In this document: piece by piece, positions 25,508 through 34,783 of the stretch
Position numbering within the stretch: the first letter of the stretch is position 1
Layout: each line of letters begins with the position of its first letter
Origin: Flavobacteriales bacterium
GTDB lineage: Bacteria > Bacteroidota > Bacteroidia > Flavobacteriales_F > PHOS-HE28
NCBI GenBank assembly: GCA_016705955.1
Contig: JADJKO010000006.1
Span: 124,001-188,000, forward strand
DNA length: 64,000 bases
Reading direction: 5' to 3'
The notes under the pieces: model-generated
Database searches by the model: none
What the model was told of the DNA's origin: nothing
The model's input: only the letters and a program-made list of their open reading frames with translations
Translations under genes and position numbers: made by a program

Positions 25508-27388
25508 TCAGTTGCTCAGGAGGGTGATGACGAGAAAGAGGATGATGCCCGCGACCATGGCCAGCAGATGGAAACTCGCGTTACCGGTCTGCAGTTTGCG
25601 CACCACGTTGCCCACACGCAGCGCGGCTTCGCCCACGCCGTTCTGCAAGGGGACCATGATCCGCAACTCGCCGATGGAATGAAAGTGTTCACTTAACCAG
25701 CCGTAGGGTTTCTCGAAGAGCGCAGCATACAGTTCATCCACGCGCCAGCGCTGTGCGATCAGGCGCTTCAAGAGCGGCATGTCGGCTTCATCGCCCTCCA
25801 AGGTGGTACGCTTCACGAAGCGGCCATAGGCGAAGGCGATCGTCGTGAACACAAGCACTGCTGTGATCCCCATCAGGATCCATTCGGTCGATGCGCTCAG
25901 TTCGATCTCCTCGGACCGGATCGCAGCGGCTGCACTTTCCAGAAAGTGCTTCATCGGCTCGTGCCCGCCGAAGAGGTGCGGCAGGTTCAACGCCCCACCG
26001 ACCACGCTCAACACGGCCAGCACCATCAACGGCACCGTCATCGTAAGCGGACTTTCGTGCGCATGCGCCTTGCCGCGATATGTTCCATAGAACACCAGGA
26101 ACAGCAGGCGGAACATGTAGAACGTGGTGAGCACCGCACCGAACACCAGCAGCCCGAAAGCCACGGGCGAATGTTGGAAGGCATGGGCAAGGATGAGGTC
26201 CTTGCTGAAGAAGCCGCTCATCAGCGGAAGTCCGGAGATCGCGATGGTGCCGATGAAGAAGGTGACGAAGGTGATCTTGATCGAGCCTTTCAACCCGCCC
26301 ATCTTCCGGATGTCCTGTTCGCCGCCCAAGGCGTGGATCACACTACCGGCAGCCAGGAAGAGCAGGGCTTTGAAGAAGGCGTGCGTGGTCACATGGAACA
26401 TGGCCGCGCTGTACGCGCCCATGCCGAGCGCCGCGAACATGTAGCCCAACTGGCTCACCGTGGAATACGCGAGTACTTTCTTGATGTCGTTCTGGAAGAG
26501 GCCGATGGTGGCTGCGAGCAATGCGGTCGCTGTTCCGGTCCACAGGATCACATCGCGGGTGTACGGCACCAGGTCGAAGAGTACCGAGCTGCGCACCACA
26601 AGGAAGACGCCAGCGGTGACCATGGTGGCGGCATGGATCAGTGCGCTCACCGGCGTGGGACCCGCCATCGCATCGGGCAGCCAGGTGAAGAGCGGGATCT
26701 GCGCGCTCTTACCCGTGGCCCCGAAGAAGAGCAGGAGCGTGATGGCGAGCAGCCCCCATGCGGGGATCGAGTGTGCCTGTTCCATCACTGCGGCGTATTC
26801 CAAGGTGCCGAGGAAATGGAAGAGCAGCGCCATGGCGAGCACCATGCCCACATCGCCGATGCGGTTCATGACGAAGGCCTTCCGCGCAGCGTAGTTGTAA
26901 TCCGGCTTGGTGTACCAGAAACCGATGAGGAGGTAACTGCACAGACCGACGCCTTCCCAACCGATGAAGGTCACGAGGAAGTTGGAGCCCATCACCAACA
27001 TCAGCATCGCGAAGCTGAACAGGTTCAGCTGCGCGAAGAAGGTCGGTGCGCGCTCGTCGTCGTGCATGTACCCGATGGAGTAGAGGTGGATCAGTGCACC
27101 CACGCCGGTCACGATCAACATCATCGTCAACGACAACGCATCGATGCGCAGCGCCAACGGGATATCCATGCCCGTGATGTTGAGCCAATCCAGGATCCGC
27201 ACAGTGCGCCCACCGGCTTCGGTATCGAACCCGGAGAAGAGGATGACCGTGGCAACGAAGGAGATCGCGATCAGCGCCGTGGCGATCGAGCCTGCGACGG
27301 TCGCGCTGAGCTTGCGACGCAAGGCGGACAACAGGACCGCCCCCGCCAATGGCAGGGCGGGGACCAACACCGCGAGGAGGTCCGTCAT
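25508..27388 (-). CDS. nuoL: NADH-quinone oxidoreductase subunit L
   Basis: 626 aa distal proton-pumping subunit of complex I. N-terminal Proton_antipo_N region (RIDALSLTMMLIVTGVGALIHLYSIGYM), core with FIGWEGVGLCSYLLIGFWY and GKSAQIPLFTWLPDAMAGPTPVSALIHAATMVTAGV, then the long lateral helix and C-terminal anchor. Start chosen at ATG 27388, which overlaps the nuoK stop as TGATG; an ATG two codons upstream (27394) is possible. Confidence 0.97.
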   Translation of the reverse strand: MTDLLAVLVPALPLAGAVLLSALRRKLSATVAGSIATALIAISFVATVILFSGFDTEAGGRTVRILDWLNITGMDIPLALRIDALSLTMMLIVTGVGALIHLYSIGYMHDDERAPTFFAQLNLFSFAMLMLVMGSNFLVTFIGWEGVGLCSYLLIGFWYTKPDYNYAARKAFVMNRIGDVGMVLAMALLFHFLGTLEYAAVMEQAHSIPAWGLLAITLLLFFGATGKSAQIPLFTWLPDAMAGPTPVSALIHAATMVTAGVFLVVRSSVLFDLVPYTRDVILWTGTATALLAATIGLFQNDIKKVLAYSTVSQLGYMFAALGMGAYSAAMFHVTTHAFFKALLFLAAGSVIHALGGEQDIRKMGGLKGSIKITFVTFFIGTIAISGLPLMSGFFSKDLILAHAFQHSPVAFGLLVFGAVLTTFYMFRLLFLVFYGTYRGKAHAHESPLTMTVPLMVLAVLSVVGGALNLPHLFGGHEPMKHFLESAAAAIRSEEIELSASTEWILMGITAVLVFTTIAFAYGRFVKRTTLEGDEADMPLLKRLIAQRWRVDELYAALFEKPYGWLSEHFHSIGELRIMVPLQNGVGEAALRVGNVVRKLQTGNASFHLLAMVAGIILFLVITLLSN

Positions 27389-27720
27389 CACCATTTCAAG
27401 CGGTTCAATTGGTTCACGTCCACACTATCCACATTGCGCTTCATCATCACCAGGATGGCCAAGCCGACGGTCACTTCCGCAGCGGCCACGAGCATGATGA
27501 AGAACACGAAGACCTGTGCCCGCGGATCGCTGTGGTATGCGCTGAACGCCGTGAGCAAGAGGTTCACACTATTGAACATCAACTCCAGGCACATGAGGAT
27601 GATGATCGTGTTGCGACGGAACACCACACCGGCTATGCCGATGCTGAACAAGAGGAAGCTCAGGATCACGTAGTGCTCCAGCGGAACAACACGAATGGCG
27701 GTGATGATGCCTTCGTTCAT
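27388..27720 (-). CDS. nuoK: NADH-quinone oxidoreductase subunit K
   Basis: 110 aa with three membrane helices (HYVILSFLLFSIGIAGVVF, IIILMCLELMFNSVNLLLTA, VFVFFIMLVAAAEVTVGLAI) containing the conserved glutamates of the proton path (MCLELMFN and AAAEVTVG). Start at ATG 27720; the TTG two codons earlier would overlap the corrected nuoJ stop at 27723-27725. Confidence 0.95.
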   Translation of the reverse strand: MNEGIITAIRVVPLEHYVILSFLLFSIGIAGVVFRRNTIIILMCLELMFNSVNLLLTAFSAYHSDPRAQVFVFFIMLVAAAEVTVGLAILVMMKRNVDSVDVNQLNRLKW

Positions 27721-27722
27721 CG

Positions 27723-28267
27723 TCAAGCCTTGCTGGGGTCCATTTGATCCACGACATCCTTGGGAGAGGGGGTGAGGCCTTTTCCTTCTTCGCCAACATC
27801 ACCACGCCCACCATCGCACTGAGGAAGAGCACGCTGCTCACCTCGAACGGAAGGAGGAACTCCTTAAAGAGGGATAGTCCGACACTGCGCACGAGACCGA
27901 CGCCAGGGTCGAATTCATTCGCGGGTGTGATGTTGATCCCATGACGAATGGCCGCCATAAGTGTGAGGAAGAACAAGCCGCCCGCAAGTACCGCTGCCAC
28001 GCGCGTGCCCAAGGTCTTCATCGGTTCGGTGGCCTTGTTCAGGTTCAGGAGCATGATCACAAAGAGGAAGAGCACCATGATCGCGCCGGTGTATACGATG
28101 ATGTGGACCATCGCCAGGAACTGGGCATTCAGCAGGATGTAGTGCCCGGCGATGCTGAGGAAGCAGACCACCAGCGCGATCACGCTATTGATCGGGCTGC
28201 GCGCGCTCACGACGATCAGCGCACTGATGATGCTGATGGCGGCGAAGAGGTAGAAGAACGCGAGCAT
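27723..28267 (-). CDS. nuoJ: NADH-quinone oxidoreductase subunit J (apparent frameshift near 27780)
   Basis: Membrane subunit of complex I with five helices; the first 165 or so residues read normally (MLAFFYLFAAISIISALIVV ... SSVLFLSAMVGVVMLAKKEK). After that the frame reads through 157 bp of nuoK as Arg/His-rich nonsense. In the neighbouring frame the end is GLTPSPKDVVDQMDPSKA followed by TGA at 27723-27725, two bases before the nuoK ATG. One A missing from the run at 27780-27783 would restore a normal protein. Treated as intact with a likely sequence error; a real mutation is not excluded. Confidence 0.88.
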
Positions 28268-28273
28268 CCGGTC

Positions 28274-28861
28274 CTAACGATTGTGCGCGTAACGATTTTC
28301 CTGTTTGAACGTGATCACGTCCGGCGTCTGGCGCTTGCTCACGTCCACACGTTTCGTGGGATCCATGGGCTCCACCAGTTCATCCTTCCCGAACACGAAG
28401 GGCATGCGCAAGTAATCCGCTTGAACGATACGGTCCGTAAGGAAGATGGCCTCCTTCGGGCAGGCCTCTTCGCAATCGCCACAGAAGATGCACCGCAGCA
28501 TGTCGATCTCATAGATGCGGGCGTACTTCTCCTCGCGGTACAAATGCTCTTCGCCCGGCTTGCGCTCGGCAGCCACCATCGTGATCGCTTCCGCCGGACA
28601 GGCCACGGCGCATAGCCCACAGGCCGTGCAGCGCTCGCGTCCCTTCTCGTCGCGTTTCAAGATGTGTTGGCCCCTATAGATCTCCGCGATGGGCCGCTTC
28701 TGCTCCGGGTATTTGATCGTGGGTTTCTTGCGGAGGAAGTGGCGGATGGTGATGGACAGGCCGCGAACGATCTCGGGCAGGTAGATGCGCTCCATGAGCG
28801 TCATCTTCTTGTTGCTCACCACGCGGGAGCGGTTCGTCAGCGGTGTCATCGCGGCGCCCAT
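28274..28861 (-). CDS. nuoI: NADH-quinone oxidoreductase subunit I
   Basis: 195 aa peripheral subunit carrying two [4Fe-4S] clusters (N6a, N6b) through CTACGLCAVACP and CIFCGDCEEACP, the last relay before cluster N2. N-terminal amphipathic segment (LPEIVRGLSITIRHFLRKKP) contacts the membrane arm. ATG lies one base after the nuoH stop (TGAGATG). Length normal for the phylum. Confidence 0.96.
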   Translation of the reverse strand: MGAAMTPLTNRSRVVSNKKMTLMERIYLPEIVRGLSITIRHFLRKKPTIKYPEQKRPIAEIYRGQHILKRDEKGRERCTACGLCAVACPAEAITMVAAERKPGEEHLYREEKYARIYEIDMLRCIFCGDCEEACPKEAIFLTDRIVQADYLRMPFVFGKDELVEPMDPTKRVDVSKRQTPDVITFKQENRYAHNR

Positions 28862-28862
28862 C

Positions 28863-29876
28863 TCAGTGGTTGAAGAGGTAATGGATGCCGCCAGTGAGCA
28901 GGATGTTCAGGATACCCAAGGGGATCAGCTTCTTCCAACCCAGGTTCATCAACTGGTCGAAGCGGAAGCGAGGCACCGACCAACGCACCCACATGAAGAA
29001 GAAGATGAAGAAGAAGGTCTTGGCGAACATCGCCGCGACACCGATGATCGCCGCCACGTTCGGATCGAGGCCCAAGGATGCCAGGCCCGGCACATGGTAA
29101 CCGCCGAAGTACAGCGTGGAGATCACCGCGCTGCTGATGAACATGTTGGTGTACTCCGCGAAGAGGTAGAAGCCCAGGCGCATGCTGCTGAACTCCGTGT
29201 GATAGCCGCCCACGAGCTCCGTCTCACACTCGGGCATGTCGAAGGGTGCGCGGTTGGTCTCGGCGAAGGCGCACACGAGGAACAGCAGGAATCCGAGCGG
29301 TTGTTGAATGATGCCCCAGCCGTGCGCGATCTGGTAGTCCACGATCCCGCTTAGGCTCAACGTGCCGGTAAGCATCACCAGCGCCACGATGCTCAGACCC
29401 ATGCCGAGTTCGTAGCTCACCATCTGGCTCGCGGCGCGCACAGCGCCCAGCAACGCGAACTTGTTGTTGCTGGCCCAACCGCCGAGCATGATGCCGTACA
29501 CGCCGATGCTTACCATCGCGAACACATAGAGGATGCCGATCTCGGGGTCCGCGCCTTGCAGATTGATGGTGGTGCCGAAGACCGTGAGCGTACCACCCCA
29601 TGGGATCACTACTCCGGTCAACAGCGCAGTGATCATGGCGATCGCCGGTCCTAGAAGGAAGAGTTTCTTGTTCGCATGGAGTGGAACGAAGTCCTCCTTC
29701 ATGAACATCTTCGTTCCATCGGCAAGTGGTTGCAGGATCCCGAAAGGCCCCGCACGGTTCGGGCCGATGCGATCCTGAAGGAAGGCAGCGACCTTGCGCT
29801 CACCATAGGTGGAATACGCCGCCACTGAAAGCGTGATCACGAAGAGCACTAACAGGAAGATGGCGGTGGCGATCAT
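28863..29876 (-). CDS. nuoH: NADH-quinone oxidoreductase subunit H
   Basis: 337 aa, eight membrane helices; forms the quinone-access chamber of complex I. Signatures: ERKVAAFLQDRIGPNRAGPFGILQPLADGTKMFMKED, ETNRAPFDMPECETELVGGYHTEFSSMRLG (acidic loop contacting the quinone site) and MWVRWSVPRFRFDQLMNLGWK. Overlaps the nuoG stop by 4 bp. Confidence 0.97.
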   Translation of the reverse strand: MIATAIFLLVLFVITLSVAAYSTYGERKVAAFLQDRIGPNRAGPFGILQPLADGTKMFMKEDFVPLHANKKLFLLGPAIAMITALLTGVVIPWGGTLTVFGTTINLQGADPEIGILYVFAMVSIGVYGIMLGGWASNNKFALLGAVRAASQMVSYELGMGLSIVALVMLTGTLSLSGIVDYQIAHGWGIIQQPLGFLLFLVCAFAETNRAPFDMPECETELVGGYHTEFSSMRLGFYLFAEYTNMFISSAVISTLYFGGYHVPGLASLGLDPNVAAIIGVAAMFAKTFFFIFFFMWVRWSVPRFRFDQLMNLGWKKLIPLGILNILLTGGIHYLFNH

Positions 29877-30884
29877 CGTTCCTTCAGTTCCTTGTTGCGG
29901 ACGAGTTCAGGCACGTTCGGTGCTGGCGCTTTAAGCAATTGCTGCTTGGTCTCCAGTTCATAGTGTCCCTGGCCGATCACGCTGTGACGATCGATATGCC
30001 GAGGGCCTTCCACTTTCCAATCGGCGAGATCCTTCTTCTCGAAACGGCAGGTGTTGCAAATGAACTCCTTCACTTCACCCCACTGGTCCTTGCGGCCGGT
30101 CACGCGAAGGACTTCATTCCCCTTCAGCCACAACACGACCCTGCCACTGCACCTTTCGCACGAGCGATGCGCATCCTCCGGCTTGGTGAACCACACCCGG
30201 CTGGCGAAGCGGAAGGTCCTGTCGGTGAGCGCACCCACCGGGCACACATCGATCATGTTCCCGCTGAAGTCGTTATCCACCACGTTCTGGATGTAGGTGC
30301 TGATCTCGCTCACATCGCCGCGGTTGATCACCCCATGCACACGCCCATCGGGCGATCTGGTCCGCCACCTTCACACAGCGGTAGCAGAGGATGCAGCGCG
30401 TCATGTGCAGCTTGATCGTATCGCCGATGTCGATGGGCACGAAGGTGCGTCGCTCGAATTCGTAGCGGCTCGCTTCCGTGCCGTTCTCGTAGCTGAGGTC
30501 CTGCAAGTGGCACTCCCCGGCCTGATCGCAGATCGGGCAATCCAGCGGGTGGTTGATCAACAGGAACTCCACCACGCCTTTGCGCGCATCGAGCAGTTCG
30601 GGGCTGGTGGTGTTCTGCACCTCCATGCCATCCATCACGTTCGTGCGGCAACTGGCCACCGGCTTGGGCATGGGGCGCGGATCGCGATCACTGCCCTTGC
30701 TCACCTTCACGAGGCATGAACGGCAGTACCCACCGCTCGTCTTCAAGTTGGTGTAGTAGCACATGGCCGGTGGCACCACATGGCGGTCGGCCTTGTTGCG
30801 CTCGCCGATCATGCGTGCCGCTTGCAGGATCGTGGTCCCTTCCGGGACTTCGATCATTACGCCGTCGATGGTGACCTTGGGCAT
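29873..30884 (-). CDS. nuoG: NADH-quinone oxidoreductase subunit G, short form (frameshift near 30351)
   Basis: Iron-sulfur subunit of complex I. N-terminal 2Fe-2S ferredoxin domain (CYYTNLKTSGGYCRSC...ASC), His/Cys 4Fe-4S motif (HPLDCPICDQAGECHLQD), and CILCYRCVKV ... CPVGALT plus SCERC/CNTC for further clusters. The reading frame breaks after VKVADQIA and resumes one base away as DGRVHGVINRGDVSEIST. Removing one base of the GGG at 30350-30352 (+ strand) gives a 336 aa protein, the short NuoG usual in Bacteroidota. Both halves look conserved, so a sequencing indel is the simplest reading. Confidence 0.88.
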
Positions 30885-30886
30885 GG

Positions 30887-32242
30887 TTAAGCGGTCGCGA
30901 ATTTGGGGTTTCGCGCGAAAGGTTCCTTCTCGAAGTGCTTCGGATCCTTCACTTTCTGCGGGAACCGGATGTGATATTCGAATTCATCGCGGAAGTGGCG
31001 GATCGCCGAAGCCACTGGCCACGCGGCTGCATCGCCCAGCGGGCAGATGGTGTTGCCTTCGATCTTCCGCTGCACGTCCCACAGCAGGTCGATGTCCTCC
31101 GAGCGGCCTTCGCCGTGCTCCAGACGGTGCAGGATCTTCTCCATCCAGCCGGTGCCTTCGCGACACGGACTGCACTGTCCACAACTTTCGTGGCTGTAGA
31201 AGCGCGCGTGGTTCCACGTGCTGCGCACGATGCACTGCGCATCGTTGTAGGCGTAGAAACCACCGGAACCCATCATGGTCCCGGTCGCGAAACCACCATC
31301 GGCCAAGCTCTCGTACGTCATCAAGCGGCTCTCGCCAGTAGCGGTCTTCAGGAACAGTTCGTAAGGAATGATGGGCACGCTGCTGCCGCCGGGTACCACG
31401 GCTTTGAATGCGCGCCCTTCCACACCGCCGCAGTACTCATCACTGTTGATGAACTCGTCGCAGGTGATGCCGAGGTCGATCTCGTACACGCCCGGCCGCT
31501 TGACGTTGCCGCCTGCACTGATCAGTTTGGTTCCCGCGCTCTTACCGATCCCGATCTTGGCGTACTCCTCGCCGCCATCGTTCACAATGGGCACCACAGC
31601 TGCGATGGTCTCCACATTGTTCACCACGGTCGGGCAGTTGTAAAGACCCATCACTGCAGGGAAGGGCGGCTTGATCCGCGGGTTGCCGCGTTTGCCTTCG
31701 AGGCTTTCAAGTAGTGCGGTCTCTTCACCGCAGATGTACGCACCTGCTCCCACCTGCACGTGGATCTCGTGATCGAAGCCGCTGCCCAGGATGTTCTTTC
31801 CCAGCCATCCTGCGGCGCGCGCTTCGGCGATCGCTTGTTCGATGATCCGGGCGACGTAGAAGTATTCACCACGGATGTAGATGTAGCTCGTGTGCGCGCC
31901 CATTGCGAAGCTGCTCGTGATCATCCCCTCGATGAGCATGTGCGGGATCCGCTCCATGAGGTAGCGGTCCTTGAAGGTGCCGGGCTCGCTCTCGTCGGCG
32001 TTCACTACGAGGTAGCGCGGCACACCTTCAGGCTTCGCGAGGAAGCTCCACTTCAGTCCCGTCGGGAAGCCAGCGCCACCACGACCACGCAGTCCGCTCT
32101 TCTTCACTTCCTCCAGCACGGCTTCGGGACTCATCGTCCGCAGCGCCTTCTCCACGCTGCGGTAGCCGCCGTTCGCGCGATAGCCTTCCAGCCCGCGGAT
32201 ACCGGGGGTGGCGATGTGTTCGAAGAGGAGTTTGCGGCTCAT
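30887..32242 (-). CDS. nuoF: NADH-quinone oxidoreductase subunit F
   Basis: 451 aa NADH-oxidising flavoprotein of complex I. NADH/FMN site GLRGRGGAGFPTGLKW and NADESEPGTFKDR; CGEETALLESLEGKRG; the [4Fe-4S] N3 motif ESCGQCSPCREGTGW. The start at MSRKLLFEHIATPG is clean. A 112 bp gap to nuoE holds one arm of the recurrent intergenic repeat. Confidence 0.97.
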   Translation of the reverse strand: MSRKLLFEHIATPGIRGLEGYRANGGYRSVEKALRTMSPEAVLEEVKKSGLRGRGGAGFPTGLKWSFLAKPEGVPRYLVVNADESEPGTFKDRYLMERIPHMLIEGMITSSFAMGAHTSYIYIRGEYFYVARIIEQAIAEARAAGWLGKNILGSGFDHEIHVQVGAGAYICGEETALLESLEGKRGNPRIKPPFPAVMGLYNCPTVVNNVETIAAVVPIVNDGGEEYAKIGIGKSAGTKLISAGGNVKRPGVYEIDLGITCDEFINSDEYCGGVEGRAFKAVVPGGSSVPIIPYELFLKTATGESRLMTYESLADGGFATGTMMGSGGFYAYNDAQCIVRSTWNHARFYSHESCGQCSPCREGTGWMEKILHRLEHGEGRSEDIDLLWDVQRKIEGNTICPLGDAAAWPVASAIRHFRDEFEYHIRFPQKVKDPKHFEKEPFARNPKFATA

Positions 32243-32257
32243 TGGAACGCAGAAGAT

Positions 32258-32293
32258 CTAACCGCAGAGGAGCAGAGGGCACAGAGAACGAAG
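32258..32293. repeat. Intergenic repeat, single arm (nuoF/nuoE gap)
   Basis: accgcagaggagcagagggcacagagaa-type arm of the recurrent palindromic family, inside the nuo operon. No clear complementary arm in the 112 bp gap. Confidence 0.55.
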
Positions 32294-32354
32294 CGAGCAT
32301 TCGGTGCCGCGAGGTTGCGCGGGTGCCGACTGTCGACTGTTAACTGCCAACAGC

Positions 32355-32912
32355 TCATTGGTCCGTGTAATTGGTCCGTTGGTTCCGAGCGCGTAAGGCA
32401 TCGATCAAAGCATCGGCGCTTTCGATCGTGAGCTTCTCGTGATAGCCCGCGCCGCATTGCAACATCGGAGCGGTACCACAGCTGCCGAGGCATTCCACGC
32501 CTTTCAGGGTGAACATACCGTCCTTGGTCGTTTCGCCGCAGTGTACGCCCAGTTTCTTCTCCAAGTGGGCGATCAGGTCATCGCTGCCGCGAAGCATACA
32601 TGGCGCGGTCCTGCACACATCCAACACGTAGGTGCCCACCGGATGCAGGTTGAACATGCTGTAGAAGCTGGCCACTTCATACACCTCGATGTGCTGCAAG
32701 CCCATGACGTGCGCAACAGCATCCATCGCGTTCACGCTGAGCCAGCCGTCGTTCTCGCTCTGCGCGATGTGCAGGATGGGGATCAACGCGCTCTTGCTCC
32801 GGCCTTCGGGGTAGCGTGCCATCAAGGCTTTGCACTCCGCAAGCGCCGCTTCACTGAAGGCGAAGGGCCGCGTACCAGCCGTGGTGGTGATGGGTCGGGT
32901 GCGAGCGCTCAT
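32355..32912 (-). CDS. nuoE: NADH-quinone oxidoreductase subunit E
   Basis: 185 aa thioredoxin-like subunit with the N1a [2Fe-2S] ligands in CRTAPCMLRG and ECLGSCGTAPM. Helical N-terminus SALIPILHIAQSENDGWLS. Its start overlaps the end of nuoD by 4 bp. A short C-terminal extension (ARNQRTNYTDQ) is not conserved. Confidence 0.95.
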   Translation of the reverse strand: MSARTRPITTTAGTRPFAFSEAALAECKALMARYPEGRSKSALIPILHIAQSENDGWLSVNAMDAVAHVMGLQHIEVYEVASFYSMFNLHPVGTYVLDVCRTAPCMLRGSDDLIAHLEKKLGVHCGETTKDGMFTLKGVECLGSCGTAPMLQCGAGYHEKLTIESADALIDALRARNQRTNYTDQ

Positions 32913-34144
32913 GCGTCCAATTCTCCTGCGATCACGTTCAAACTGCTCATGGTGAGGATCGCATCGCTCAACATGCCGCCTTTGATCATTTCCGGGAAGG
33001 CCTGGTAATAGATGAAGCAGGGTCGGCGCAAGTGCAGGCGGAAGGGCGTGCGCCCGCCATCACTCACCAAGTAGAATCCGAGTTCACCGTTGCCGCCTTC
33101 CACGCAGTGGTACACTTCGCCAACCGGAATATCCGTTTCGCCCATCACGATCTTGAAGTGCCAAATGAGCGCCTCCATCTCGTTGTACACTTCTTCCTTC
33201 GGCGGGAGCAGCCACTCGGGCACATCCGCGCGGAACGTGGTCTTGTCGCTCATCGCGTCGAGCTTGTCCATCGCCTGCTGGATAATGGACAGGCTCTCCC
33301 ACATCTCCTGCTCACGCACCATGAAGCGATCGTAGGTGTCGCCGTTCTGACCGATGGGAACAATGAAGTTGAAGTCCTGGTAGCTGCAGTATGGATCGGC
33401 CACCCGGACATCGTAGTCCACGCCGCACGCGCGGAGGTTCGGTCCGGTGAAGCCGTAGGCCAGCGCACGATCGGCAGGGAGGGGTCCGCAATCAATGGTG
33501 CGGTCCATGAAGATCCGGTTGCGCACCAGCATCTTCTCGAATTCCTTCAACCCGGCCGGCATCTCCTTCACAATGGCGCGGATCTTCTTCCAGACGATAT
33601 CGCTGAAGTTGCGCTCCCAACCGCCGATGCGGCCCATGTTGGTGGTAAGCCGCGCGCCGCAGATCTCCTCGTAAACCTCGTAGATCCGCTCCCGCCACTG
33701 GTACACATAGAGGAACGGCGTGGTGGCTCCGGCGTCCTGTCCGATGATGGTGTTGCAGATGACGTGATCGGAGATCCGTGCCAACTCCATGATGATCACC
33801 CGCATGTATTCCACGCGCTTCGGCAGTTCGATGCCCAGGAGCTTCTCCACTGTCATGTGCCAGCCCATGTTGTTGATGGGGGCACTGCAGTAGTTCATCC
33901 GGTCCGTGAGCGTGGTGATCTGGTAGAACGGGCGGCGCTCGGCGATCTTTTCGAAGGCGCGGTGGATATAGCCGATGGTCTGCTCGGTATCCAGGATGAT
34001 CTCGCCATCGAGGGTGAGCACGTTCTGGAAGATGCCGTGTGTGGCCGGGTGCGTGGGGCCGAGGTTGAGTGTTGTCAACTCGCGCAAGTCGCGACCTTGT
34101 ACCAGGTCCTTCTGCCAGAAGTCGGGTTTCTCGCGCTCTTTCAT
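32909..34144 (-). CDS. nuoD: NADH-quinone oxidoreductase subunit D
   Basis: 411 aa, 49 kDa-type subunit forming the quinone pocket with NuoB. Marks: NLGPTHPATHG (quinone-site His), YIHRAFEKIAERR, DRMNYCSAPINN, RIGGWERNF and the C-terminal QAFPEMIKGGMLSDAI. Separate from nuoC, as in most Bacteroidota. ATGA overlap with the nuoC stop. Confidence 0.97.
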   Translation of the reverse strand: MKEREKPDFWQKDLVQGRDLRELTTLNLGPTHPATHGIFQNVLTLDGEIILDTEQTIGYIHRAFEKIAERRPFYQITTLTDRMNYCSAPINNMGWHMTVEKLLGIELPKRVEYMRVIIMELARISDHVICNTIIGQDAGATTPFLYVYQWRERIYEVYEEICGARLTTNMGRIGGWERNFSDIVWKKIRAIVKEMPAGLKEFEKMLVRNRIFMDRTIDCGPLPADRALAYGFTGPNLRACGVDYDVRVADPYCSYQDFNFIVPIGQNGDTYDRFMVREQEMWESLSIIQQAMDKLDAMSDKTTFRADVPEWLLPPKEEVYNEMEALIWHFKIVMGETDIPVGEVYHCVEGGNGELGFYLVSDGGRTPFRLHLRRPCFIYYQAFPEMIKGGMLSDAILTMSSLNVIAGELDA

Positions 34145-34650
34145 CGGCCGAACATCTTATCGTCCTTGTCCCTTCTGGTCGGGTCTTCCAGCGGATAGTC
34201 CTTTCTCAAGGGGAACGCCGGGAAGTCCTCCATGTTCAGGATCCGCTTCAAATTGGGGTGTCCCTTGAACTTGATCCCGAAGAAGTCCCACGCCTCGCGC
34301 TCCATCCAATTGGCGGCGGGCCAGAGGTCGGTCGCGGTCTGGAACTCGAGATCGTTCAATGTGGTGCGGCACTTCACCCGGATGCGGTGACCCTGGCGCA
34401 TGTTGTGCAAGTGGTACACCAGTCCGAAATCCTGCGCTTCCCCCGGGAAGTGCATACCGCAGCACGTGGTAAGGAAACCGAAACCGAGTTCATCACGAAG
34501 CGTGCGCAATAGATCGTGCAACGCATCCTTCTTCACATGCACACAAAGCATATCCGCTTCTTGTGTGATCCCCGTGATCTTCTCACCGAGGGCCCCCATC
34601 CGGTCCTTCACCAATTGATCGCGCTCGGCTTTCACCACGAATCCAGGCAT
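34141..34650 (-). CDS. nuoC: NADH-quinone oxidoreductase subunit C
   Basis: 169 aa, 30 kDa subunit of the complex I connecting module. The family motif around WMEREAWDFFGIKFKGHPNLKRI is intact, followed by the DFPAFPLRKDYPLED end. Contains no cofactor; it stabilises NuoD and NuoB. A 133 bp gap to nuoB contains a full palindromic repeat. Confidence 0.94.
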   Translation of the reverse strand: MPGFVVKAERDQLVKDRMGALGEKITGITQEADMLCVHVKKDALHDLLRTLRDELGFGFLTTCCGMHFPGEAQDFGLVYHLHNMRQGHRIRVKCRTTLNDLEFQTATDLWPAANWMEREAWDFFGIKFKGHPNLKRILNMEDFPAFPLRKDYPLEDPTRRDKDDKMFGR

Positions 34651-34676
34651 CGTTCAGAGGTCGGATGATAGGGTTA

Positions 34677-34774
34677 GCCGCGAAGGCGCGAAGGCGCAAA
34701 GAAGAGTTGAAATGCCGCAACGGGTCATCGTCGTCCAGGGTGTTCCCGCTTTGCGTCTTTGCGTCTTTGCGGCC
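34677..34774. repeat. Palindromic intergenic repeat (nuoC/nuoB gap)
   Basis: The left arm gccgcgaaggcgcgaaggcg continues to caaag; the right arm begins ctttgcgtctttgcgtcttt and ends gcggc. The arms are imperfect inverted copies about 45 bp apart, inside the nuo operon. Confidence 0.75.
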
Positions 34775-34783
34775 AATTGCATT

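Noticed and set aside
25946..27673. 575-codon plus-strand open frame
   Set aside because: Antisense to nuoL/nuoK; His/Glu/Arg-rich with no signal or domain.
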